Positions 1 to 6,929 of a stretch of 12,959 nt of DNA are shown piece after piece. The stretch is taken from the NCBI GenBank assembly GCA_027604185.1, contig JADGKB010000204.1, positions 1-12,959 on the forward strand. Direction: 5' to 3'. The position numbers and the translations under genes were made by a program. Under the pieces are notes generated by a model. It was given only the letters and a program-made list of their open reading frames with translations. It made no database searches and was not told the origin of the DNA. Each line of letters opens with the position of its first letter. Position 1 is the stretch's first letter. This DNA is from Boothiomyces macroporosus. Taxonomy: Eukaryota; Chytridiomycota; Chytridiomycetes; Rhizophydiales; Terramycetaceae.

Positions 1-78
1 GACTTCATCTTCATCAAGGTTGAAAGATAATTCCTCCATTGTATCACTGTGATTTCCCCTGATATCTGGATTTACCAT
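1..78 (-). CDS. Start of an acidic protein, cut by the window edge
   Basis: An ATG on the minus strand at 78, in the favourable context CGCAATGG, opens a frame of 26 codons that runs off the left edge without a stop. The visible residues are rich in Asp and Glu near the end (ELSFNLDEDEV). No domain can be recognised from so little. The region upstream on this strand (79-156) is A/T-rich and contains no in-frame extension worth claiming. It could be the N-terminus of another transposase or of an ordinary gene. The call rests only on the open frame and start context. Confidence 0.35.
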   Translation of the reverse strand, partial: MVNPDIRGNHSDTMEELSFNLDEDEV

Positions 79-144
79 TGCGAAAAAGATAAGCAGGAAG
101 TTGAAAAAAAAACTTTAAAACCTAGAAACCAAAAATCTCGTCCA

Positions 145-177
145 TTAGGTTTTTTGTTAAAACCTCAAAAAACCTAA
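145..177. repeat. Perfect 12-bp inverted repeat (hairpin)
   Basis: TTAGGTTTTTTG at 145-156 is the exact reverse complement of CAAAAAACCTAA at 166-177, with a 9-nt loop. Further AAAACCTA motifs occur on both sides (about 115-200). It lies at the stop codon of the broken minus-strand gene at 157, so in that gene's transcript it would form a stem in the end of the coding region or the 3' end. It has no T-tract like a bacterial terminator. It may be a small decayed repeat. Confidence 0.55.
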
Positions 178-665
178 GTTTATAAAACCTAGTATCTTCA
201 TCCCTGATTTTTTACGCTTCAAATCTTTCTGCATATTTTCTATACCGATAGGATCATGATCAAGCTCGAACCATGCAAGCCACGAGAAACAAAAAGTATG
301 ATACGGATTGATTCTTACTCTAACGGATTCAACTTCACAATCTTGGCATGAACAACAAAGTACTCCACTCCCATCGCACATACGGGAAGATTCCTGAGCC
401 TCGCGATTAAACATGTCCAACTTCTCTTTTGACCACTTGAGACTCTTTATGAGCTGTAGAATTTCTGAGTTGATTTCCTTCGTTTTCTCCAATCTCGTTT
501 TCGACAGTTGCAAACGGCTCTTTGCAATGTGGATAAAATATTCCTTCTTCGATTTAAGAGATTGAAGTGATTTCTTCCCTTAAATGCCTTGAACCAAGCT
601 GGATCGTCATCAATCGAATCTTTTGAGGGAAGTGGATCGGTGGACGCAGCAGTGAAGATCACCAA
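157..665 (-). pseudogene. Broken gene of unknown function (coiled coil plus Cys-rich segment)
   Basis: Two overlapping minus-strand frames look like one protein split by a frameshift near 570. The first is open from 710 with no ATG and reads an acidic stretch (SKDSIDDDPAWFKAFK). The second begins after a TAA in its own frame and reads a Lys/Glu-rich segment that would form a helix or coiled coil (for example LSKTRLEKTKEINSEILQLI). It then reads a cluster of five Cys residues within about 15 residues (MCDGSG then CCSCQDC) and a Trp/Phe-rich end, with a stop at 157. A one-base indel at AAGGGAAG (about 571) would join the frames, and no convincing splice pair was found. I do not recognise the family. 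It lies 95 bp downstream of the CD-NTase-like gene on the same strand, so it could be a decayed third member of that locus, but nothing in its sequence shows this. Confidence 0.35.
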
Positions 666-759
666 CTTGATAAAAGACCCTTGTCTTCCTAATACATAAT
701 TTATTCCATTTTATTTATCATCGCCTACTCTCCAAAGTTTCAAATATCAATCTATCAGT

Positions 760-1620
760 TCAAAACCCAAATATATTATTTTCTTGAAATACACTTACTA
801 CTTCCTCTATATTTCTGCAGGCATTAATTGAATGTAAAATTGGATACATTATCTTACGGATAGATGTCACCCTATTAAACTTCTTTTCTCCTTCTCCGGA
901 AAAATCAAAATATTGATTTGCCTTCAATGCTTCATAAATGAACGTTGACTGGTCGCGTAAGCATTCTAGGTTGTATTTTGAAATATCATAAATATTTAGC
1001 GCAGTCCATGAACCTATTAAAGATTGAATTTGACGCGATGTTAGTTTTACCTTTTTTGCTAGCACGATTCTTTTCCAAGTCCTTACAAAGTTTTTGAAAT
1101 TAGGAAAGATTCTATTGAGCTCAATTAATCGGCTGTAGTCCATTAAAGCATCAGTCACTATCCATGATTTCCCTTTCTCATTGGGAATTAATAGATACTG
1201 AGTAAGTTGATTGTTTCTAATAATTCGAATGGCGGGTGTTATATCGATTGGGACAGTTTTACCTGAAGTATTACCTCGAATAGATGCGGTTGAAGTGTAG
1301 ACAAAAGAAGGGTAATCCACTATTCCATTTCCTAATACATTTTCAATTTTCCTGAAATACTTAGCATGATTCATGTAGTCTATAATATCGTCAGTTATAG
1401 GAGATTCTTCAAAATCCCAGAAATAGGGTTCTTCAGGAAATATAAGTAGGTAATCAAAATCTGGTCTGTGTATAGCTAAAGCTTTGGATGTACTTCCAAT
1501 TTCTTTGATATCTCCAAGTACATTTAATTTATCCGCTGTTTCATTAGCCTTGGTTTCTCGTTGGGAATGGTATTCCTTTGTATTTACAGCTTTGAAAAAC
1601 TCTCTCCATGTATAATCCAT
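760..1620 (-). CDS. CD-NTase/OAS-like nucleotidyltransferase
   Basis: 286 residues, ATG at 1620; an in-frame TAA 15 nt upstream makes this the first possible start. The nucleotidyltransferase core is visible in order. GS at residues 42-43 lies in the motif EIGSTSKALAI. The paired metal-binding acids D54 and D56 follow in RPDFDYLLIF. The third acid, D126, is in VPIDITPAI. The downstream pattern (IPNEKGKSWIVTD, about 145-157, then LNRIFPNFKNFVRTWKRI) matches the helical half of CD-NTases and oligoadenylate-synthetase relatives, where a conserved R..K.W helix precedes the C-terminal bundle. Known family role: making cyclic or linear oligonucleotide messengers from NTPs on sensing infection. Other pol-beta-type enzymes (CCA-adding, poly(A)) are possible, but the IDITPA motif and the adjacent SLATT gene favour the CD-NTase reading. 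No intron or break is seen. The product and trigger are unknown. Confidence 0.8.
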   Translation of the reverse strand: MDYTWREFFKAVNTKEYHSQRETKANETADKLNVLGDIKEIGSTSKALAIHRPDFDYLLIFPEEPYFWDFEESPITDDIIDYMNHAKYFRKIENVLGNGIVDYPSFVYTSTASIRGNTSGKTVPIDITPAIRIIRNNQLTQYLLIPNEKGKSWIVTDALMDYSRLIELNRIFPNFKNFVRTWKRIVLAKKVKLTSRQIQSLIGSWTALNIYDISKYNLECLRDQSTFIYEALKANQYFDFSGEGEKKFNRVTSIRKIMYPILHSINACRNIEEVVSVFQENNIFGF

Positions 1621-2225
1621 TTCTGATCTGGTTTAATTTTTTGACCGAAAAGATAGACATCTCAAAAATTAGCAAAGAAGACATTAAAAATGAAGCTATG
1701 AAGATTATTGAAGACTGTACCTATTCCTCTAAGAAGTATTTTAACGATGCTGACACTTTACATGCAAGACATGAATCCATTTCAAATTACAGCACATTTC
1801 TTTCAGGTTTTACTGGAGTTACTGGTATGGTAGGAGTTGGAAGTTTTCAAGAAACTATGATGAAGAAATTCCCTTCTATGAAGTATCGTATGTTATTTTT
1901 CGGCGTTTGTAGTATTGGAGGCTTTACTGTATCTGGATTAAACATTCTATTAAAAAGCCAAGACCACTTATCAAAATCAGTAGCAGCTAGAAAAATTGGG
2001 GGAGAATATTTATCCTTACGAAAGAGGGTTCAATTTTTTATGAATTTAGAACTACCTAATATTGAAATTGATGGTGCTATTAAGTCCTTGAAGGAATTTA
2101 AGGAAACAAATATTGATATTGATAATAGGAATCCTCCACTATTTTATGCAGCATCTTTTACGAAGGCACAAGAGGGAATAGAACGCGGAGAAGCAACCTA
2201 TGCAAATGAAGAAAAGAATGAATAA
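1608..2225 (+). CDS. SLATT-family two-transmembrane protein (predicted membrane effector)
   Basis: 205 residues. ATG 1608 is the first Met after an in-frame TGA at 1593; Met at 1695 is a possible shorter start (176 residues). Two hydrophobic segments are visible at about residues 60-81 (STFLSGFTGVTGMVGVG) and 94-116 (MLFFGVCSIGGFTVSGLNIL), separated by a short basic loop. Before them is an amphipathic helix ending ARHES, and after them a basic helix (AARKIGGEYLSLRKRV). The end PPLFYAASFTKAQEGIERG fits the Pro-Pro...KA...I..G tail of SLATT (SMODS and SLOG-associating 2TM) domains. In bacteria SLATT proteins accompany CD-NTases and are predicted to act at the membrane, probably as pores or channels; fungal SLATT families also exist. 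The gene is head to head with the CD-NTase-like gene, the expected partner. The hAT element begins soon after its stop, so the 3' flank may have been replaced. Confidence 0.82.
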   Translation: MYNPFLIWFNFLTEKIDISKISKEDIKNEAMKIIEDCTYSSKKYFNDADTLHARHESISNYSTFLSGFTGVTGMVGVGSFQETMMKKFPSMKYRMLFFGVCSIGGFTVSGLNILLKSQDHLSKSVAARKIGGEYLSLRKRVQFFMNLELPNIEIDGAIKSLKEFKETNIDIDNRNPPLFYAASFTKAQEGIERGEATYANEEKNE

Positions 2226-2328
2226 GAGTAATAAATCTTATATCAAGGATGAATTGAATAAAAGAACATCGCTATGCGCACCCCATTCTAAGGTAGTTGA
2301 AAGAAGAAGAAGGAATGCCCATAAACAC

Positions 2329-4174
2329 TCACCAAAAGTAAAGCATTTGGAATGTAACTACTGTGGCGAATTTTGTGTACAATGGAACAAAAGGCATGCT
2401 TGGCCATTTGCGAACAAAGCATTTAGACAAATGTTCTAATATTCTTGAATCAGATAAAAAACTCAAAGCAGAAAAAGCGGCGTTAGCTCAAAGGAAATCC
2501 CGTTTTTTTGACCAATCCAAGATGATATAACCATTTGATCTAGATGTATTCATGGGGAAATTGCTTACCTGGATCATCAAAACTAACCAACCATTTTCAG
2601 TAGTAGATGACCAATACTTTATTGATATGCTAGAGTATTTAAAGAGAGGAACTCTAGAACAACGATCATGCGTAGATTAGAGGAGATGTATCACGAAAAG
2701 CGATTGCAGTTTTTAGAAAGATTAAAGTCATTCAGCTCAAAGTTCTCAATAACCACAGATATATGGACAGCCCCAAACAATTTGTCATTCTTATCCGTCA
2801 CAGTGCATTATATTGATGATAATTTGCAAAAACACGATGGATTAATGGCTTTTAAATATCTTGAAGTTGAACATTCAGGCGAAGAATTGGCAAGCGTATT
2901 GATTGATATCTTGGAAAAACATCAAGTAGCAGATAGAGTTCTGGGGATTACAGCTGATAATGCTTCAAATAATACAACTATGATTGAGCATATGGAAAAA
3001 TTTTATAATCGACAGTATCCTGAAGCTGGATTTAGCCTTGCGTGGAACAAAATAGAGTGTTTGGCACATGTATTGAATTTAGCTGCAAAGGAAATTCTGG
3101 AACCATTTAAAGGAATAATTTCAAAGAATGATGATCCAGATTCGCGTGATACTATGACCACCGCTATCACAAGAGTGTCTAAATTAGTAAGAAAATTCAG
3201 AGGCACTCCAAAAATCACTAGGCTTATGAAAAGGTAAACGATGTTTAAGAGTCAGAATTGCCAAGGAGAATGACGAGTTGTTCCTAAAGTTAATACTTGA
3301 TGTACCTACACGTTGGAACAGTACTTTGGACATGTTGGAAAGATTTTTAGAATTAAAAGAGCTTATCAGAAAAACCATTTATATTTTGGAGGATGAAGAG
3401 GTGACAAAGATGCAGCTCAAAGTTAAGCATTGGATCTGTATTTCAGAATTAGTTTCCATTTTATCACCACTAAAGAAGCATACACTCACAGTATCTGGAA
3501 GCGGCTCAAACTACTTTGGCATAACCAGGTCGCTAATGTGCTATCATCAATGCTTAAAGCATCTCCAAACTTATTCCATAAAGTATGATGAATCTGAAGA
3601 TATCAGTATTGGAATTAATTGTGCCATAGAAAAGCTCATTCACTACTATGATCAAATATCTCCAATGGTTGGTATTTCAGTCATGTTAAACCCGAATATG
3701 AAAAAGAAGCATTTTAAAATCGTCCTTGATTGGAAAGACGAATGGATTAAAAGTGCAGAAGAGCGCTTTGAAGACAGTTTCAGTTTCTATAGTAACAAGC
3801 ATTCTTTACAAGTTGTTGAGCGACCCAAGAAGAAGCAAAGAGCATACAAAGACTTTGTTGAAAGTGTTGATATGATACTCTTTGACCAGTACGAAGAAGA
3901 AACCGTCGATAATGAAATTGACGCTTATTTTGGAGAAAAATCAAGTGCGATTCCAGATATTTTGGGATATTGGAGGGATAACGCAGCAAGTTACCCGATT
4001 TTAGCAGCAATGGCCAAAGACTATTTGACAGTGCAAGCGTCTAGTGTCCTTTCGGAAAGGGCATTTTCATCGGCTGGCAATTTAGTAACATTCGATAGGG
4101 CAAGATTAAAAGGAGACACTATCGAAATGGTTCAATATTTAAAATATCATATATTACAAGCACCTACGAAATAA
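2329..4174 (+). pseudogene. hAT transposase, BED zinc finger, several frameshifts
   Basis: The reading frame changes at least three times. The BED finger starts at about 2340 (CNYCGEF) and is broken near 2393. Its second half (GHLRTKHLDKCSNI) continues in another frame from 2396 and meets a TAA at 2528. The next part (QPFSVVDDQYFIDMLEYL) runs to about 2655. The catalytic region 2668-3237 carries the first Asp in TTDIWTAPNN (codon at 2758) and the second in ITADNASNN, followed by the C..H helix ECLAHVLNLA. After a shift near 3235 the RW motif (DVPTRWNST) and the C-terminal dimerisation domain follow (YWRDNAASYP, SVLSERAFSSAGN, stop at 4174). A hAT transposase excises and inserts DNA through a DDE-type RNase H fold. 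This copy cannot make an intact protein without several corrections, so it is dead as an autonomous element. Confidence 0.88.
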
Positions 4175-4212
4175 ATTACAAAGTCCAATTTTCAAGTTTT
4201 TAAATATATATC

Positions 4213-4295
4213 TTGGGGATATATGGGTGGGATGGGATGGGGATCACGTCCAATATGGGACGGGTTGGGATAAAGATTTCCCTGCCCCATCCCTA
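4213..4295 (+). repeat. G-rich subterminal repeats of the first hAT element
   Basis: Repeated GGGA/GGGT units occupy the last 80 bp of the element. GGGTGGGATGGGATGGGG (4225-4242) contains four runs of at least three G with 1-2 nt loops, a standard intramolecular G-quadruplex pattern. TGGGACGGGTTGGGA follows at 4256-4269. The terminal CCCTGCCCCATCCCT (4280-4294) is complementary to the upstream G runs, so the end could also fold into a hairpin. Subterminal repeats in hAT elements are known as transposase-binding sites; that role is assumed here. Confidence 0.6.
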
Positions 4296-4419
4296 CATCT
4301 AACTGGCATATAGATTTTCCTTTTATATCGCAAATTGTACCCTTATTATAAAGATTGAAAATTTCTCAAGGTTCAATTTTTTTTTCTTTTTCGTATTTAT
4401 GAACTGTATTGGTTACTTC

Positions 4420-4486
4420 GACTTCAAATGCGAAATCACGGTTTCTTTATTTCAAAGGCCGGTTTATTTGCGAGAATACGTTAGTA
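4420..4486. mobile_element. Solitary right end of a TA-inserting element
   Basis: The sequence GGTTTATTTGCGAGAATACG followed by TTAG (4461-4484) and a TA (4485-4486) matches the right terminus of the MITE-like element at 7302-7325 with one mismatch in 24. The bases before it (GGTTTCTTTATTTCAAAGGCC) match the internal GGTCGTTTTATTTCAA units of that element. No opposite end was found nearby on either strand. It is therefore a truncated relative, with its left part lost or replaced, perhaps by the neighbouring hAT element. Confidence 0.6.
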
Positions 4487-5389
4487 ATAATCACTAACAA
4501 GATTGTTTACTATGTGTATATTTACAGTAAGAGCGACCTTAATGAAAAGCAATATTCAATTGATTACATGAAATATACATGAGGCCAGTAGAAAAGTGAT
4601 GTTATTAATACAATTGGCCATTTTGAAATTGAATTGGTGAATGTTGACCTGCGAAATAACTTTGCAGAATTCCGATTAAATTCATCACCTTTGATTAAAG
4701 TAATATTTTGAATCTTAATGATTAATTAACATTCTCTACTGATGAACGACACCAACAAAAATTATTTTCATTGTGTGTACGTACTACTATTAGATGTATA
4801 TGATAAATCAAACACTAGTAATAAACAGGAATCCTTGATATATTGAAGCATAGATATCAAGATAAATACAAGTAACCAACCATTGAATTGACAGTTTGCA
4901 TTATCCTCTATATAAACCTAGGTTCACCGCATCCAATTATACTCAAGAATCACTTATTTAACGTAAGGCAAGGTGTGTTTTGCAAGTTTACCCATTAGCC
5001 TTTAAATTATAAAGATTTTGTAATGGTTTGAACTGAATCACAAGAGGTAAATGTAAAATCACTGACTTTGATGAATTAAAACTCTTTAGCAGTGATTATT
5101 ATTATTTTCAAGGCATAATTCGCATTCTTTTTCTTTGGTATGGTGATAGAAAACCTTAGCACAATCTATTTGAATACTATTTTAAAATCAGAAATAGTAT
5201 CGCATAGCTGCCAAGTAATCTCGGTATTATCAGTGCAAATTATCTTTGTACACAGGCTATTTGTTCTTTGCACATGTTCAAAAGATAGTACAATTATATT
5301 TGTTGAATACCGAGTAGAGGAAGTTTAAAACAAAGTGGTTTTTGATAATTACAATTAGATTTGGATAACAACGCTTGGAAAACCATTTA
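4487..5389. other. About 900 bp without a supported gene
   Basis: AT-rich sequence. A 62-codon open frame exists at 5140-5328 (plus) but has no recognisable motif, and the opposite strand is equally open, so neither is called. A TATA-like site lies at 4909. CCAAT-type pentamers occur singly (for example ATTGG at 4613 and 4635). No RNA gene, long repeat or transposase remnant was recognised. Confidence 0.5.
4909..4916 (+). promoter_or_regulatory. Possible TATA box with no downstream gene
   Basis: TATATAAA at 4909-4916 is followed by a C/A-rich stretch ending ACTCAAGAATCACTTATTTAAC and then GTAAGG at 4962, which could be a 5' splice donor. The ATGs that follow (5024 and 5069) open only very short frames. 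It may be the promoter of a decayed or non-coding transcript, or chance in AT-rich DNA. Confidence 0.2.
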
Positions 5390-5557
5390 TTAACGTCCAT
5401 CAACACATTGAAAACTAACAGGAACGTTAGAACGCTTATCAATTATTCCCGCTAAGCAAGCAAGCCCCTTGTTACAGTCAGAGTGTTTAGTGCATGGAGA
5501 ACCAACACCACCAGCAGCAGCCAAGCCCAAAAGTACAAATACGAAATTATATTTCAT
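5390..5557 (-). CDS. Small secreted Cys-rich protein (55 residues)
   Basis: ATG at 5557, TAA at 5390-5392. Residues 1-19 form a clear signal peptide: a Lys at position 3, a hydrophobic core (FVFVLLGLAAAGGV) and a small-residue cleavage region (GVGS) near 19-20. The mature part is about 35 residues with four Cys at 22, 28, 34 and 51 (CTKHSDCNKGLAC, then FQCVDG), a spacing like small disulfide-knotted secreted peptides. Four Cys would allow two disulfides. Fungi that live with plants encode many such small secreted proteins, some acting as effectors; no specific function can be assigned. The gene has a TATA box (5587-5594) and shares a CCAAT-rich promoter with the divergent thioredoxin-like gene. 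A short intron to a further downstream exon cannot be excluded, but the present stop gives a complete small protein. Confidence 0.7.
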   Translation of the reverse strand: MKYNFVFVLLGLAAAGGVGSPCTKHSDCNKGLACLAGIIDKRSNVPVSFQCVDGR

Positions 5558-5586
5558 TTTTTATGTGGAGAACATTACTTGAACTC

Positions 5587-5594
5587 TATTTATA
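5587..5594 (-). promoter_or_regulatory. TATA box of the small secreted protein gene
   Basis: On the minus strand the sequence reads TATAAATA, 30 bp upstream of the ATG at 5557. With usual TATA-to-start spacing the 5' leader would be only a few nucleotides long. The same close arrangement is seen at the divergent gene (TATA 5883, ATG 5915). Confidence 0.55.
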
Positions 5595-5627
5595 TGCAAA
5601 TGAGGGACCTTGATTCTACAATAATCA

Positions 5628-5869
5628 CCCAATCAAAATCTACCCACATGGGAGCAGAAGTACAAATTTTAGTTTGTGTCTCAATCACAAGAATCAGCCA
5701 ATCAAAATAATCAAGAAATTACGGTTTGTGTCTCGATCACAAGAATCGGCCAATCAAAATAATCAAGAAATTACGGTTTGTGTCTCGATCACAAGAATCG
5801 GCCAATCAAAATTAAAGAAGTTTGTGTCTCAATCAAATGAATTATCCAATCAAAATCTGACCACATGGT
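5628..5869. repeat. 52-bp tandem repeat carrying CCAAT boxes, shared divergent promoter
   Basis: Two near-identical 52-bp units (5672-5723 and 5724-5775) are followed by a shortened unit (5776-5819) and a diverged one (from 5820). Each begins GTTTGTGTCTC and contains CCAATCAAAA. CCAAT pentamers lie at 5629, 5698, 5750, 5802 and 5846, giving spacings of 69, 52, 52 and 44 bp. An outer pair of related segments, AATCAAAATCT..CCACATGG followed by AGTACAAA, occurs at 5631 and 5850, so the array probably grew by duplication inside one promoter. CCAAT is the site of the HAP/NF-Y complex, which works in either orientation. The array sits between two divergent genes, each with its own TATA box. Confidence 0.75.
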
Positions 5870-5882
5870 AAAAAGTACAAAC

Positions 5883-5890
5883 TATAAAAG
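5883..5890 (+). promoter_or_regulatory. TATA box of the thioredoxin-like gene
   Basis: TATAAAAG at 5883-5890 lies 32 bp before the ATG at 5915, just downstream of the last CCAAT box (5846). The stretch in between is A-rich (CAACAAATAAAA) and ends TCCAAAATGACC, a good fungal start context. Confidence 0.6.
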
Positions 5891-5914
5891 CAACAAATAA
5901 AATTTTCATCCAAA

Positions 5915-6603
5915 ATGACCAACCCAGACATTCCACCAAGCAGAAAAGCGATTCCGAATTGGAAATATGATCCAACCGAAATTCCAAAAGACCAACTTCG
6001 CGCATTCTATAACCTTCATTATGAGATATTTGTAGTAAGGAATAATTATTTCACAGTTAAAGATCCAGAAAATCCAACTTTCGAAGAATTATGTGGTTAT
6101 TGGAATAAATATCAGCAATTTCACTGCGATTATATTTACCCGATAACCGGATCCAACTTTGATTATTCTATATTTGATGGAGCAAGTTACCTTAATGATT
6201 TGAAAGTTTCCACTCCAACAAAAACTTTGGTTGTATTCTGTAATTTTATATTAACTTTGATTGGAGTACTTCATGTGGGTTTTCAATTCCAACTATGCAA
6301 GACGTTTCAAAAATGCTACCAGAAAATGCCCAATTGGTTTCCGTTAACATGGATAGGGGTTTATATAGAATTTTAGCAGAGAATGGTAACCATCACACTT
6401 TTAGTTTGGAAAAAGTTAAAGCAAAATTAGAAGAAGCTCCTCAAGACATTCCACATATTGTGGATTTTGATGACAGGTTTCATGATATTTATCACATCAA
6501 AGCGCCTCGGTGTAGGTTCATCCCTGCTCTTCTCGTAGTGGAAAATGGTAAAGTTAGTTACATGGGACAAGTCGAATATTGGAAAGATTTGGTAAAAAAC
6601 TAA
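5915..6603 (+). pseudogene. Thioredoxin/redoxin-like protein, interrupted at its active site
   Basis: The first part (ATG 5915 to about 6239) has no recognised domain for about 100 residues and ends in the first thioredoxin strand, TPTKTLVVF. The second part, in another frame from about 6263 to the stop at 6601-6603, gives WSTSCGFSIPTMQ, where the Trp and Cys match the FWxxxCxxC region of redoxins (second Cys replaced by Ser). It continues with LVSVNMDRG and then IPALLVVENGKVSYMGQ, the cis-Pro strand and glycine hairpin of the fold. Removing exactly 23 nt (6240-6262) would join F to W in a perfect redoxin motif. That segment starts GTAATT and contains TTAAC like an intron, but ends ATT rather than AG and is very short. 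A 62-nt intron ending at CAAG (6301) would keep the frame but delete the active site. So this is either a mutated gene, an odd mini-intron, or a form without the redox centre. It is divergent from the small secreted protein gene. Confidence 0.6.
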
Positions 6604-6929
6604 AATTTCAATTTCTATAATCTTTAAATTACCCTTTTAAAAGATTGGTTCTTTACAAAAATTACAAACTAGTATTAAAAGAGAAGTACTATAAAGTCAA
6701 GAAACTTCTAATGTATCTTACTTGGTACAATCCAATTACCATTTATCCGAGTCAAGTACACTTTTTAAGCTAGTGTCAATGAAACAGAAGGAACAAGTAT
6801 AGACCAACCCCCGCTCAAATACACAAGCAACATAATTTTAAATATACTTTCTAACCCAATATTTTTATTCTAATCTATTTAAACTTGTCCATCATCTTTA
6901 GCTTGCCTCTCTATCTGCTATTCTACCTA
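6604..6929. other. Intergenic stretch without a gene
   Basis: AT-rich 3' flank of the thioredoxin-like gene. No open frame, RNA gene, repeat or clear polyadenylation motif was recognised. It ends at the TA dinucleotide (6928-6929) that begins the MITE-like element. Confidence 0.5.

Larger units (their letters stand above)
2226..4295 (+). mobile_element. Degenerate hAT element, left end not identified
   Basis: A BED-finger hAT transposase remnant fills most of this stretch. The right end appears to be at 4295, where the sequence reads CCCCATCCCTA, a typical hAT terminus (TAGGGATGGGG on the other strand). No matching TAGGGATGGG was found between the SLATT stop (2225) and the transposase remnant, and no 8-bp duplication of the right flank CATCTAAC could be found on the left. 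The left boundary given is therefore only the end of the preceding gene. The element is either truncated at its left end or too diverged to match by eye. Confidence 0.6.

Noticed and set aside
110..200. Repeated AAACCTA motifs as telomeric repeats
   Set aside because: The units are irregular and occur on both strands, unlike a TTAGGG-type array, and coding remnants continue right beside them.
760..2225. Bacterial contamination as the source of the CD-NTase/SLATT pair
   Set aside because: The pair is followed within about 100 bp by a eukaryotic hAT remnant on the same contiguous sequence and shows no operon or ribosome-binding-site structure. A chimeric assembly cannot be fully excluded from sequence alone.
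4291..4300. CCCTACATCT shared by both hAT right flanks as evidence of one family
   Set aside because: Only CCCTA belongs to the ends; CATCT lies in the target sequence, and the subterminal repeats of the two elements differ completely.
5166..5316. Minus-strand open frame with several Cys (SLCTKIICTDN...QLCD), possible second exon of the small secreted gene
   Set aside because: It has no Met, and no convincing splice pair links it to the 55-residue gene, which already has its own stop.
5140..5328. Plus-strand 62-codon frame
   Set aside because: No motif or composition signal, no good promoter at proper distance, and the opposite strand is equally open here.
5483..5871. Two plus-strand frames through the promoter repeats
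   Set aside because: They translate the 52-bp tandem repeat and the antisense of the signal peptide; the second frame only repeats the same residues.
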